A DNA stretch of 55,023 nucleotides from positions 1 to 55,023 of the forward strand of contig JAJRTE010000152.1 of assembly GCA_024278455.1 (NCBI GenBank), read 5' to 3'. This stretch comes from Myxococcota bacterium (GTDB lineage: Bacteria; Myxococcota_A; UBA796; JAJRTE01). Positions 1 to 8,379 of this stretch are shown in pieces. The translations under genes and the position numbers were made by a program. Numbering within the stretch: position 1 is the first letter of the stretch; each line of letters begins with the position of its first letter. The notes under the pieces are model-generated. The model was given only the letters and a program-made list of their open reading frames with translations, did not search any database and was not told the origin of the DNA.

Positions 1-190
1 TCCCGGGGGGGGCGGTGTGCTCCGGGCCTGACGGCGCCTCGTTCGGCGTGCAATGGAGGGCGAGTCTCAGACCCGACCCTGCGGTGTGGACCGGGAATCA
101 TCCTGCGGCCGGGCCTGAGGGGTCCTCATTCGGGGTGGAATGACCCGCTCTGACCATGGCCGGCAGGATGCCGGCCCCACGGGTTGCACC
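1..190. repeat. Direct duplication, copy 1 (offset 599 bp)
   Basis: Positions 1-190 reappear at 600-789 at a constant offset of 599 bp. The first ~120 bases differ by one base that I can see (GTGTGC against GTGTTC near position 18). The only other clear differences fall inside the CRISPR-type repeat at about 131-142. The block is a GC-rich non-coding leader-like segment followed by one degenerate CRISPR repeat and the repeated hairpin unit. Homopolymer runs of C and G border the second copy, so an assembly problem is possible. Confidence 0.85.
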
Positions 191-599
191 AGGGGTCCTC
201 ATTCGGGGTGGAATGACCCGCTCTGACCATGGCCGGCAGGGTGCCGGCCCCACGGGTTGCTCAGGGGTCCTCATTCAGGGAGGACTGAAACACGGTGCTC
301 AAGGAAGGCTTACGCCATTCCTCCCGTTGCATAGGGGTCCTCATTCAGGGAGGACTGAAACACCCGTCCTGGTCATAGTCCAGGTACCAGGTCTGGGCGG
401 TTGCATAGGGGTCCTCATTCAGGGAGGACTGAAACACCCCAATTGGGGTCAAGCCCGGATCGTCAATCGCGACGTTGCATAGGGGTCCTCATTCAGGGAG
501 GACTGAAACCCCAAGTTAAGGTAAAATAATTACGTCGAATAATTAGTTGCATAGGGGTCCTCATTCAGGGAGGACTGACCCCCCCCCCGTCCCCCCCCG

Positions 600-789
600 T
601 CCCGGGGGGGGCGGTGTTCTCCGGGCCTGACGGCGCCTCGTTCGGCGTGCAATGGAGGGCGAGTCTCAGACCCGACCCTGCGGTGTGGACCGGGAATCAT
701 CCTGCGGCCGGGCCTGAGGGGTCCTCATTCAGGGAGGACTGACCCGCTCTGACCATGGCCGGCAGGATGCCGGCCCCACGGGTTGCACC
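600..789. repeat. Direct duplication, copy 2 (offset 599 bp)
   Basis: Second copy of the block at 1-190. It follows a run of C homopolymers at about 580-600, where the last intact-type CRISPR repeat (546-581) loses its terminal AAAC. In this copy the embedded repeat carries the CAGGGAGGACTGA form rather than CGGGGTGGAATGA. Confidence 0.85.
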
Positions 790-999
790 ATGGGTCCTCA
801 TTCGGGGTGGAATGACCCGCTCTGACCATGGCCGGCAGGATGCCGGCCCCACGGGTTGCACCATGGGTCCTCATTCGGGGTGGAATGACCCGCTCTGACC
901 ATGGCCGGCAGGATGCCGGCCCCACGGGTTGCTCAGGGGGTCTCATTCGGGGTGGACTGACCCGCTCTGACCATGGCCGGCAGGATGCCGGCCCCACGG
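742..999. repeat. Hairpin unit repeated as identical 'spacers'
   Basis: A unit of about 37 bases, beginning CCCGCTCTGACCATGG and containing the perfect hairpin GGCCGGCA-GGA-TGCCGGCC, fills the spacer positions at about 744-781, 819-854, 892-927 and 964-999. Two more copies lie at about 144-182 and 219-255, the latter with one base change. A related copy is found far away at 22146-22178 on the other strand, so this is a dispersed REP-like genomic element and not normal acquired spacers. Confidence 0.8.
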
Positions 1000-1158
1000 G
1001 TTGCTCAGGGGGTCTCATTCGGGGTGGACTGAAACACCCCCGTCATCCGCGATGGGATCGCACACCCGGCCTCTTCTCAGGCGCCAAGGACGCCATTCTC
1101 CGGCGGCGACGACACCACCGCACACGCCGTCAGACACCGGGCCCCTGTCGGGGACCCA

Positions 1159-1776
1159 CTAGCCGGAAGGCAACAAGGCAGGGAATGCTGCCCGAGATTT
1201 GCTCGTCAGAGTCCCCCTGGCCACGGGACGGCCGTCGACCTGGGCATCGACCTCGAAGCGGACCATGTCCCCGATGGCGTGCGTCATTGCTACGAGGTAG
1301 TCGAGGCGCTGGCCCGCAAACACCGGGTGGAGCAGCTTGATGTCGATTGCCGCAACGACACCCATCCGCACGGATGGCTCCTTGAGCACCGCCATCATGG
1401 GCGCCGCAACCTCCGCACGGAACCCCGGCTTCAGCCGATACGCGAGTTCGAGGTTTCGCAGAATCTCGAGGGGCTCTTCCGGCTCGTTGCCCCTTTCCTC
1501 CCATAAGGCCTGCAGATGTGTCAGGATACCTAGAAGATTGCTGCTCTGGGCCAATCCCTCGATCGTGTACACTCCCGGCCACAGGCTCAGGTGTGGAAAG
1601 TGCCCGGCAAAGACCTCCTCGTTGGCCGAAATGTGCCTCGATGCCGTCAAGTTGGGGCGAGGCGCTCGAGAGAAGCTAACGATCCGGTCCACCATCAAGA
1701 AGGGGCGTCGATGGGGTAGGAGCAGCTTGACCACGTCGGGGCCGAGATCCAGGAGATTGGCTTTTTTTCGATTCAT
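1159..1776 (-). CDS. FabZ-like hot-dog 3-hydroxyacyl-ACP dehydratase
   Basis: This 205-residue protein has the FabZ signature: LLPHRRPFLMVDRI (19-32), GHFPHLSLWPGV (58-69) with the expected catalytic His59, and the helix Glu73 in YTIEGLAQ. It would dehydrate 3-hydroxyacyl-ACP to the enoyl thioester. It is about 50 residues longer than a standard FabZ, with a long loop after position 85. ATG 1776 is chosen because it overlaps the stop of the upstream acyltransferase gene in an ATGA arrangement; the longer open frame would add 57 Arg-rich residues lacking family similarity. It is the last gene of the six-gene operon and ends about 120 bp from the CRISPR array. Confidence 0.85.
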   Translation of the reverse strand: MNRKKANLLDLGPDVVKLLLPHRRPFLMVDRIVSFSRAPRPNLTASRHISANEEVFAGHFPHLSLWPGVYTIEGLAQSSNLLGILTHLQALWEERGNEPEEPLEILRNLELAYRLKPGFRAEVAAPMMAVLKEPSVRMGVVAAIDIKLLHPVFAGQRLDYLVAMTHAIGDMVRFEVDAQVDGRPVARGTLTSKSRAAFPALLPSG

Positions 1777-2750
1777 GATGAGACTGCTTCCAACGTAAGG
1801 GCGAGGTCCTCGAGGTCCTCGGTGGTGAGCACCCGTATGCGCGTGGCCGCGTTGCGGTGCACCAACGCTCGAAGTGTCCTGCCAGGTCCAACGGTTATCA
1901 CGTCCGCCACGCCGGCGTCGCGAAGCGTGGTCATGGTCCGCACCCACTGCACCGGATGGATCAACTGCTCCGCCAACAGGTCGGGGACAGCCGCCGGATC
2001 GCCTGCGATCTTACCGGTGCGGTTGCACACCCAGAGGGGGGCGGCCGCCAGGAAAGCCTGCTTCGGGGTTTCGCCTCCCGCCGGGCTGGGCCCCGGTCTC
2101 CCCATCCGTTCCGGCCATGAGCGGCACGCGGCCCTCACCGCTTCGCGAAAGGCCTCGAGCGCCCCACGCATCGCCCTCCCGTGCCAGGGGCCTGCAACGC
2201 GCAGCTTCCTGCCGCCGTGAGTCCGTATGGCCACAGCCAGGTCCTCCAGGTTCCCCGCCACGACCCACTCGTCCGGGGCGTTGTGGGCAGCCAGATCGAG
2301 GCTTCCGCGGGCGGATGCGAGCAGGCGTTCGACATCGGACCTGGCGCGACAGCGCAGTGCCACCATCCCCCCGGGGTGGCGCGCGGCCTCCTTCGCCATC
2401 AGTTTCCCCCGCTTCGCCGCAAGCGCGACGGCTTCTCGAGGGCCGAAGTACCCGGCCGCCACCAGGGCCGGGATCTCTCCCAGAGAATGGCCCGCGACCA
2501 GGGCTGGCGACACGCCGGCAGTCTTCAGCTCGAGGTAGGCGCCCAGGGATACCGCGGTCAGGGCGGGCTGAAGCACCTCCGTGCGCGCCAGGTCCCGCCC
2601 CCCGCGCTCGAGCAGCCGGAACAGGTCCACACCTGTCAGGTTCCCGGCAAGCTCGAGCAACTCCCTGGCTCCAGTGGATTGCCGGGCAAGCGCGATCCCC
2701 ATGCCGGGCGTCTCCGCCCCTTGCCCGGGAAACAGCAGCGCCAGATTCAC
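1773..2750 (-). CDS. fabD: FabD-like ACP S-malonyltransferase
   Basis: A 325-residue acyltransferase of the malonyl-CoA:ACP transacylase family. The N-terminal FPGQG motif (7-11), the nucleophile elbow GHSLGE with Ser89, Arg114 in AAKRGKLM and a candidate catalytic His190 in GPWHGRAM are all present. It would load malonyl units on the operon's ACP. The start is GTG at 2750, preceded by AGAGGAG eight bases upstream; the open frame continues much further but without family similarity. There is a 65-bp gap from the ketoreductase gene and a 4-base overlap with the dehydratase gene. A run of about 20 proline/glycine-rich residues (roughly 210-230) is an unusual insertion. Confidence 0.88.
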   Translation of the reverse strand: MNLALLFPGQGAETPGMGIALARQSTGARELLELAGNLTGVDLFRLLERGGRDLARTEVLQPALTAVSLGAYLELKTAGVSPALVAGHSLGEIPALVAAGYFGPREAVALAAKRGKLMAKEAARHPGGMVALRCRARSDVERLLASARGSLDLAAHNAPDEWVVAGNLEDLAVAIRTHGGRKLRVAGPWHGRAMRGALEAFREAVRAACRSWPERMGRPGPSPAGGETPKQAFLAAAPLWVCNRTGKIAGDPAAVPDLLAEQLIHPVQWVRTMTTLRDAGVADVITVGPGRTLRALVHRNAATRIRVLTTEDLEDLALTLEAVSS

Positions 2751-2815
2751 CGTATCCGCTCCTCTGCCGGCCACTGCGGACGGGCTGCATGAGCGTGAAG
2801 CCACGTTCGCCAGAC

Positions 2816-3562
2816 TCACAGCGTCAAGCCCCCATCCACCACCAGGGCCTGCCCAATGACGTACCCGGCCTGGTCTGATGCGAGAAAGAGCACGGCCTGC
2901 GACACCTCCTCCGCGGTCCCAAGCCTGCCCAGCGGGATCATTTTTCGCTTGCGTTCGACGATGCGCCGGTCCATTCGCACGACCATGCCGGTGGCCAGAA
3001 GGCCCGGGACCACGGCGTTGACCCTGATGCCTCGAGGGGCGAGTTCGGCGGCCAGTGTGCGTGTCAGGGCCAGCAGCCCGCCCTTGCTCGCGGCGTAGTT
3101 GGCCTGCCCGGGACTGGCGTGGAGTCCGGCCACCGAGCCCACATTCACAATGGCCCCGGCGCCACGACTCACCATGTGCCGCACAACCGCCCTGCAGCAA
3201 TGGAAGACGCCGCTCAGGTTGGTCGCCAACACGTCGTCCCATGCCTCGGCGGACATCATGGGAAAGAACGTGTCACGGGAGAGCGCGGCGTTGTTGACCA
3301 GCACGTCGATTGCGCCACGCTCGGCAATGACGCGCCCGAAAGCCGCCTCCACGGCTTTCCGGTCGCGAACGTCGAACTGGAGGGGGGCTCCGCTGCCGCC
3401 GGCCTCGCGGATGGCCTCTGCAGTCGCCTCCGCGTCGGATTGGCGGGTCCGGTGGCCCACATAGACATGGGCGCCCTCGGCCCCGAAGCCAAGCGCGATC
3501 GCCTGTCCCAGCCCTCGGGAGGCGCCTGTGATCACGACCGTACGGTCCTGGAATCGCTTCAT
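2816..3562 (-). CDS. fabG: 3-oxoacyl-ACP reductase (FabG-type SDR)
   Basis: A 248-residue classical short-chain dehydrogenase. It has the Rossmann motif TGASRGLG (12-19), NNAA (90-93), Asn115, and the catalytic Ser143, Tyr156 and Lys160 (YAASK). The C-terminal GQALVVDGGLTL is typical of FabG. It would reduce the 3-ketoacyl-ACP made by the operon's ketosynthase, probably with NADPH. The ATG overlaps the end of the GcvT-like gene by four bases, so translation is probably coupled. Which acyl chain it handles cannot be read from the sequence. Confidence 0.92.
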   Translation of the reverse strand: MKRFQDRTVVITGASRGLGQAIALGFGAEGAHVYVGHRTRQSDAEATAEAIREAGGSGAPLQFDVRDRKAVEAAFGRVIAERGAIDVLVNNAALSRDTFFPMMSAEAWDDVLATNLSGVFHCCRAVVRHMVSRGAGAIVNVGSVAGLHASPGQANYAASKGGLLALTRTLAAELAPRGIRVNAVVPGLLATGMVVRMDRRIVERKRKMIPLGRLGTAEEVSQAVLFLASDQAGYVIGQALVVDGGLTL

Positions 3563-4743
3563 GCCCGCCCCCCCTGGTCAGAACGGACGCCGGTTACTGG
3601 CTCGGTATCCTCCTTCTCGCGCCCCGTTTCGGGGTGCAGATCGGCGTTGTGTCCTCTCGATTCACCTGCCTCATCCCAGGGTTCCGGCACCCCCTCGACC
3701 AGGGGCGGGTAGGTTTGCTCATGGCGCAAGGCGTAGGTGTGCTCCCTGGGATCCACGTACAGGCTCCGGTTCCTGATGACCGGGGGCGCCACCGTACGCA
3801 CGGGCACCCGCACAGTCCCCTGTTCCACGTGATAGCGTTCGATCCCCGGTTGGGCCCACGGCAGATCGATCAGCGCGAGCCCGATCCAATCACGCCGGAT
3901 CAGCGAATACCCGGCATTCACCACCGAGCCAATCGGGCGGCCATCCAGCATGACGCGATCCCCTACCGCCATCGGCGCCTCGCCGACCAGCGTGGTGAGC
4001 CTCGCTCGCGGCCCCTCCCGTCGCCGGGTCTTGAGCGCCTCGGACCCCACGTAGTCCTTGCGATAGGACACGCGCCACTGAAGCTGGAGTTCGATCGGCG
4101 TTGCGTTCGCCTGCCCCTCACGGCGAATGTTGAAGAACCAGTTCTCGAGCGCACACTGGTCGAGCGCCTCCAGGCCCGCGTGGCCCAGGCCGAATGCGCG
4201 GCCTGCCGCTTCGATCCTCGAGCGCACTTCCTCGAGCGATGCGCTGGGCACCAGCAGGTGATAGCCATACTCCCCGGTCTTGCCGGCCCTGAAGCAGGTC
4301 CAGGCATCCGAGTGGAAGAAGGTGAGGTAGGGGACTCCGATGACCTCCGGCCCCTCGAGTTCGGCCATCAGTTCCCAGGCGTAGGGACCGTGGAGGGAGA
4401 CCATCGCATGGGTCTCCTCGAGGTCCTCGAGTTCGACATCTCGAGCGTCCTCGGGCAGGTGATCCCGTATGTAGGCCATCAGTTCCGGTGTCGTCGGACC
4501 TTCGGCCAGCAGAACAAAGTCCTCGTCGTCACAGCAGAAGAGCACGTCAGCCAGCGGGCGTCCGTCGTCGTGCAGCAGCAGCGTGTGGCGCATCTGCCCG
4601 TCCACCACGAACAGCTCCGCGGGGCTCAGGTGATCGGCCACATCGAAGGCGTCCGGGCCCGAAACACGCACGCAGCAAACGTGCGGCTCTTCGGCGATTG
4701 CCACGGAATATCGCAGCGCCCCGATCTCGCGCGCATCAGCCAT
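3559..4743 (-). CDS. GcvT-like folate-binding aminomethyltransferase family protein
   Basis: This 394-residue protein follows the layout of the glycine cleavage T-protein: an N-terminal LSPAEL...GQMRHTLLLHDDGRPLAD segment (about 39-66), the GKTGEYGY motif (154-161) matching the family's GYTGE loop, and a C-terminal barrel ending in RVPVRTVAPPVI. A charged tail of about 50 residues is unlike GcvT. No other glycine-cleavage genes (gcvH, gcvP) are nearby. It sits between the ACP gene (8-base overlap) and the ketoreductase gene (4-base overlap), so it probably acts in the same pathway, perhaps as a folate-dependent one-carbon enzyme or a folate-binding relative like YgfZ. The substrate is unknown. 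Confidence 0.8.
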   Translation of the reverse strand: MADAREIGALRYSVAIAEEPHVCCVRVSGPDAFDVADHLSPAELFVVDGQMRHTLLLHDDGRPLADVLFCCDDEDFVLLAEGPTTPELMAYIRDHLPEDARDVELEDLEETHAMVSLHGPYAWELMAELEGPEVIGVPYLTFFHSDAWTCFRAGKTGEYGYHLLVPSASLEEVRSRIEAAGRAFGLGHAGLEALDQCALENWFFNIRREGQANATPIELQLQWRVSYRKDYVGSEALKTRRREGPRARLTTLVGEAPMAVGDRVMLDGRPIGSVVNAGYSLIRRDWIGLALIDLPWAQPGIERYHVEQGTVRVPVRTVAPPVIRNRSLYVDPREHTYALRHEQTYPPLVEGVPEPWDEAGESRGHNADLHPETGREKEDTEPVTGVRSDQGGRA

Positions 4744-5032
4744 CGGAACCCTCCTTCATCTCGAGGACATAGTCGAGCAGGGAATTGACGGTCCGCATCG
4801 CCGCACGGGCCGGCTCCTCCGAGGGAAAACGGACGCCGAACTCCGTCTCGAGGCCAATGACCAGTTCGACGGCATCCACCGAATCCAACCCCAGCCCGCT
4901 ACCGAAAAGCGGCGTGTCAGGGTCGATCTCATCGGGGTCACGCCGCAACCGAACCTGCCGGATGATCCAGGTCTTCAACCGCTCGAGCGCCTCGTCACGC
5001 TTCGAAATCCGCTCCAAAAGCTCTTTGTCCAT
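4736..5032 (-). CDS. Acyl carrier protein
   Basis: A 98-residue acidic carrier protein with the phosphopantetheine motif GLDSVDAVEL, Ser51 being the attachment residue. An N-terminal extension of about 20 residues precedes the usual ACP helix 1. It lies 3 bp after the ketosynthase stop and overlaps the next gene by 8 bp, so it is almost surely the dedicated carrier of this operon. It needs a phosphopantetheinyl transferase, which is not encoded here. Confidence 0.93.
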   Translation of the reverse strand: MDKELLERISKRDEALERLKTWIIRQVRLRRDPDEIDPDTPLFGSGLGLDSVDAVELVIGLETEFGVRFPSEEPARAAMRTVNSLLDYVLEMKEGSDG

Positions 5033-5035
5033 CTC

Positions 5036-7288
5036 TCATTCCCGTTCGCTGGTCATCACCAGCGCCCCGGTTGTCGATCGCCCGGCAGCGGCGGTGACCA
5101 TGATTCTCTTGAATTGCCTGGTTCGCAATGCGGTGACAGCCGCAACACAGGCCAGCACGGAGCCGGCAGCCCCGGCATTGCCGAAAACAGGCTCGATGCT
5201 GACGACCGGCACACCGGCCAGTGCTCCGCCCATGGAACGGCGCGCTGTCTCGACCGGGTCGGGGCTAAAAACCGCGTCGATATCGCCGGGGCCCAGTCGT
5301 GCCTGCTCCAGGGCGCCTGTGACCGCGACATCCAACAGCCCCGGGCCTGCCAGTCCCCATCCATCCAGGTCAACCGCCAGGTGCGACGCGCTTTCTGCTG
5401 CCACCGGTCGCCTGGCCAGCAGGAGGCACCCAGCACCCTCGGCGACGCCAGGGCACGGTCGATCCAGCTCCTCGATCCCGCAGGTCGCCATCAGATCGAC
5501 GTCCTCCCTGCGTGAAAGCAATTCCGCTGCCAGCGCGACGGCCACCAGGCCGCTGGTCTCCCCGGTGCTCACGGTGTTCAGCGGCCCCTTGAGCGCCAGC
5601 AGCCGCGTGCACGTCCCCGCAGGCGCGTTGAGCACCATTTGAGAGAAGGCACGCGCCGAGACTCGAGGCAGACCGTTCCGCTCGATGCTGGTACGGAAGG
5701 CGTCGCAGCAGGTGCGAGACAGGCGTGGTGCTCCCACCAGCAGCCCGGACCGCTCGCGGAGCGAACCTCTCAGTCGCATGCCCGCGTCCGACAGGGCGAG
5801 GGCGGTGGCGACGACCAGGTAGCGAGTCATCGGCTCCAGACCTCGAGGATCCGCGCTGGGAACAAATAGCTCCATCTCGAAAGGAGGCACCTGGTTGCCC
5901 ACTCTGCCCCCATGCTCGAGCACACGACCCAGAGCCTCGAGCGTGAAGCCATGCGGGCCGACAGCCCCGGCGCCGGCCACTACTACATCGTGGCGCGGCG
6001 CCCGGGGGCGTGGCGCGGGCGCACCCCCGAGAACAACGGCGGCGTTGGCTCCCCAGAACGCCGAGTTCAAGCTCAAGGCGTGCCGATAGCGCCAGGGGCG
6101 GGGGCTGTCCCGGGCGACCGGGTCGCGCGGCCCACGGCGCCGTGGACGCGAAAAGTGCAGGGTGGGCGGAACGACGTGACGGCGCATGGCCAGCAGTGTC
6201 ACAATGGCCTCGAGCACCCCGGCGGCTCCGAGAGCATGGCCGATGCAACCCTTGGTGGAGCTGACGGGAGGCTGGTGGTCCCCGAACACGGCCTGCAGGC
6301 CCAACCACTCGGAAGCGTCATTGGCTGCGGTCCCCGTGCCGTGGGCATTGATGTAGCCGATATCCGCCGCCTCGACGCCGGCATCCTGTAGCGCACCCCG
6401 GACAGCTCGAGCGACGCCCCTCCCGCGAGGGTCAGGTGCGGTGGCGAGAAACGCGTCTCCAGAAAGCCCGTAGCCGAGCAGGGCGCCCAGTGGCTCGACG
6501 CCCCGGCGCTTCGCCCGGTTCACGTCCTCGAGCACCATGAACCCGGCGCCCTCCCCCAGCGTCGTTCCCGGAGGCTCGCTGAACGGTGCACACTTCTCCG
6601 GGCTCAACACCCCCAGCGCACTGAAGCCCGCGAAGTTTTCCGGCGTCACCACGTCGACGCCTCCTGCCAACACCAGGTCTGCCATTCCGGCCTCGAGGAG
6701 CTGGCGGCCGACGCCCAGCGCGTTGGTGGAAGACGAACACGCCGTCGAAACCGTGATGCGAGGACCCCCGATTGACAGGCTGTCAGCGATGACTTCCGTC
6801 AGCCAATGGGCTTCGGCATCAGCACGATCAGGATCCGGTTGGTCCAGGTGGCTGGTTCCCACGCACAGGGCGATCCGTTCGCAGGGCAAGCCCGCATCGC
6901 CCGCTCGAGCATGAGACCAGGCTTCTCGAGCCGCCTCCAGGGCATAGGAGACACAACGTTCGCTGCCGCTGGACCTGGTGGGAACCGCCGCGCTCCCAGG
7001 AGTCTGCGAACCCGACGAGCCGGGGAACGTTCTGGTCTCTCCGGCTACCCGGATGGCATGGCCGGTCTCATCCGGCGAAAACAGGGGGCGGTGAGGTAGA
7101 TCGCCTGGCGCTCTGTCTGGAACCAGGCCGGCAAGATCGCAGAGGAACCCGTCCGTGGAGAATCGATCGATCGGCTGCAGGCCATCCTGCCCTGACTCGA
7201 TGGCGGCCCAAAGCGCCTCGCAACCATGACCCACGCTCGAGACGGCGCCCAGGCCCGTCACCACCGCGTTGGTGGCGTGCTTTCTCAT
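5036..7288 (-). CDS. Fused ketosynthase / inactive KS (chain-length-factor-like) protein
   Basis: A 750-residue protein made of two thiolase-fold ketosynthase domains. The first (about 1-425) has the full catalytic set: Cys184 in STACSSS, His316 in NAHGTGT, Lys346 and His351 in KGCIGHALGAAG. The second (about 432-750) is a decayed copy: the Cys position reads STGETSG with Glu577, the HGTGT segment is FSPDPVETA, and the second His motif reads FGNAGAAG. This matches the logic of type II polyketide KS-alpha/KS-beta (chain length factor) pairs, here on one chain. The usual GFGGTN loop in domain 1 is NSAFWGANA. The start is ATG 7288, 20 bp after the upstream gene. It would condense malonyl-ACP onto an acyl chain; the product is unknown. 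Confidence 0.9.
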   Translation of the reverse strand: MRKHATNAVVTGLGAVSSVGHGCEALWAAIESGQDGLQPIDRFSTDGFLCDLAGLVPDRAPGDLPHRPLFSPDETGHAIRVAGETRTFPGSSGSQTPGSAAVPTRSSGSERCVSYALEAAREAWSHARAGDAGLPCERIALCVGTSHLDQPDPDRADAEAHWLTEVIADSLSIGGPRITVSTACSSSTNALGVGRQLLEAGMADLVLAGGVDVVTPENFAGFSALGVLSPEKCAPFSEPPGTTLGEGAGFMVLEDVNRAKRRGVEPLGALLGYGLSGDAFLATAPDPRGRGVARAVRGALQDAGVEAADIGYINAHGTGTAANDASEWLGLQAVFGDHQPPVSSTKGCIGHALGAAGVLEAIVTLLAMRRHVVPPTLHFSRPRRRGPRDPVARDSPRPWRYRHALSLNSAFWGANAAVVLGGAPAPRPRAPRHDVVVAGAGAVGPHGFTLEALGRVLEHGGRVGNQVPPFEMELFVPSADPRGLEPMTRYLVVATALALSDAGMRLRGSLRERSGLLVGAPRLSRTCCDAFRTSIERNGLPRVSARAFSQMVLNAPAGTCTRLLALKGPLNTVSTGETSGLVAVALAAELLSRREDVDLMATCGIEELDRPCPGVAEGAGCLLLARRPVAAESASHLAVDLDGWGLAGPGLLDVAVTGALEQARLGPGDIDAVFSPDPVETARRSMGGALAGVPVVSIEPVFGNAGAAGSVLACVAAVTALRTRQFKRIMVTAAAGRSTTGALVMTSERE

Positions 7289-7308
7289 GTTCCAGCCTTG
7301 CTCAATCG

Positions 7309-8379
7309 TCAGTATATCGCGCCCACGATCATGATGACTATGCCCGCGACGATGAGCACCACTCCGGCAGTCGTGCCGAAGAGGATTCCCCAGCCCACGG
7401 CGTCGAGAAGGGCTATCGTGCCGGCAGTCGCGAGAAGGCCCATACCAAGCAAGGCCCCGCCGACACCGATCATGCGCTGCCCTCTGTCCGACGCACGGTG
7501 CGTCGCCGCGTCATACTGCGGGGGCGGAGACAGCATCAGCGTGCTGGCGGCCGCCACCGGCGTGGAACCATGGGCGAGCTTCGCTGTGCTCCGGGTCGAA
7601 GCAGCAGTGCCCGCCACCTCGAGGTCGGAGATGTGCCCGCCAGAAGCATCGTAGCCCTGAATCAGCCGTCTCAGGCGGGCCCGGTAATCGGGATCGCCGC
7701 TGGCTCGAGCGACCGTCAGGGTGTGCTCGTCACCAGCGGCATCGAAACGGGCAGCCATCTTGCGCACCTTGGTCAGGCAGTCATCGACGAGTATCATGGG
7801 GGATTGCTTCTTCATCCGCCAGGAGACGTCCGCCAACAGCTTTCGCAGGTGGGCCCGGCGCTTGAACGACACCCCGAGCCCGCGAGCGTGCCTGTCGAAC
7901 ACCCCCCCAAGATTCATGACGATATCGGGACCCCGCTTCAAGCGATCCTGAACGCGCCTGTGATCTCGGGGGCCGAGCCGGCCCAACGCTTCGGCCATGC
8001 CGAAAACCGCTTCGTCCATCTCGGGCATGATCCGCCAGATGCGCTCTTGAACCTCCGGGTGCTCTCGCTCTCTCTCGGTCAGGTCCCGAAACATGCCCAG
8101 CACGAGAAGAGAGCGCATGGACGTCTTGCACAGGTCCTCCACCCGCGATGCTTCCGGGCTCGATACGGATGAAGCGGGCACCCCCAGGATCTCATCGAAC
8201 AGGCTGCCTTGTCTTAGGACCTCCAGCGCATGGTCCATGCTCGCCAGGTGCCGGGTCAATTCCCGCTGTCGCACGGGACTCGCAAAAGCCACGTTGGCAC
8301 CCAGGCCCGAAGTCGATGGAAGCGCTGCCGACAGCAGCCCCGCTCCGGCGCCGAATCTGAGGAACTCTCGCCGATCCAT
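7309..8379 (-). CDS. Tat-signal protein with a C-terminal membrane hairpin, unknown function
   Basis: A 356-residue protein. The start at ATG 8379 gives a twin-arginine type leader, MDRREFLRFGAGAGLL, behind a good GGAGG ribosome site; the open frame runs 45 residues further without a signal. The middle (about 50-270) is helical and charged with no recognised domain. The last ~55 residues form two hydrophobic segments separated by a short turn, so it is probably exported and anchored by its C-terminus. It stops 20 bp before the ketosynthase gene on the same strand and may be co-transcribed with it. I do not recognise the family. Confidence 0.75.
   Translation of the reverse strand: MDRREFLRFGAGAGLLSAALPSTSGLGANVAFASPVRQRELTRHLASMDHALEVLRQGSLFDEILGVPASSVSSPEASRVEDLCKTSMRSLLVLGMFRDLTEREREHPEVQERIWRIMPEMDEAVFGMAEALGRLGPRDHRRVQDRLKRGPDIVMNLGGVFDRHARGLGVSFKRRAHLRKLLADVSWRMKKQSPMILVDDCLTKVRKMAARFDAAGDEHTLTVARASGDPDYRARLRRLIQGYDASGGHISDLEVAGTAASTRSTAKLAHGSTPVAAASTLMLSPPPQYDAATHRASDRGQRMIGVGGALLGMGLLATAGTIALLDAVGWGILFGTTAGVVLIVAGIVIMIVGAIY

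Larger units (their letters stand above)
114..1035 (+). CRISPR. CRISPR array with an intact and a decayed part
   Basis: The intact 36-base repeat starts GTTGCATAGGGGTCC and ends AGGGAGGACTGAAAC. Near-identical copies lie at 256-291, 326-361, 400-435, 474-509 and 546-581 (the last has lost its AAAC end). They are separated by four unique spacers of 34, 38, 38 and 36 bases (292-325, 362-399, 436-473, 510-545); the last is strikingly AT-rich. The repeat holds a GTCCTC/GAGGAC stem. Decayed repeats at about 114-143, 183-219, 714-743, 782-818, 855-891, 928-963 and 1000-1035 mostly carry CGGGGTGG in place of CAGGGAGG, which breaks the stem, and they are separated by copies of a single unit instead of spacers. 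The GAAAC end suggests transcription toward higher coordinates. No cas gene lies in the window, so the type cannot be named. Short ORFs across the array are artefacts. Confidence 0.85.

Noticed and set aside
1036..1158. cas gene or a conserved leader on the right of the CRISPR array
   Set aside because: Only 123 bp remain before the dehydratase gene, with no coding signal and no AT-rich leader.
156..1340. Several reading frames across the repeat region on both strands
   Set aside because: They are periodic translations of the CRISPR repeat and hairpin unit, with no ribosome site or family similarity.
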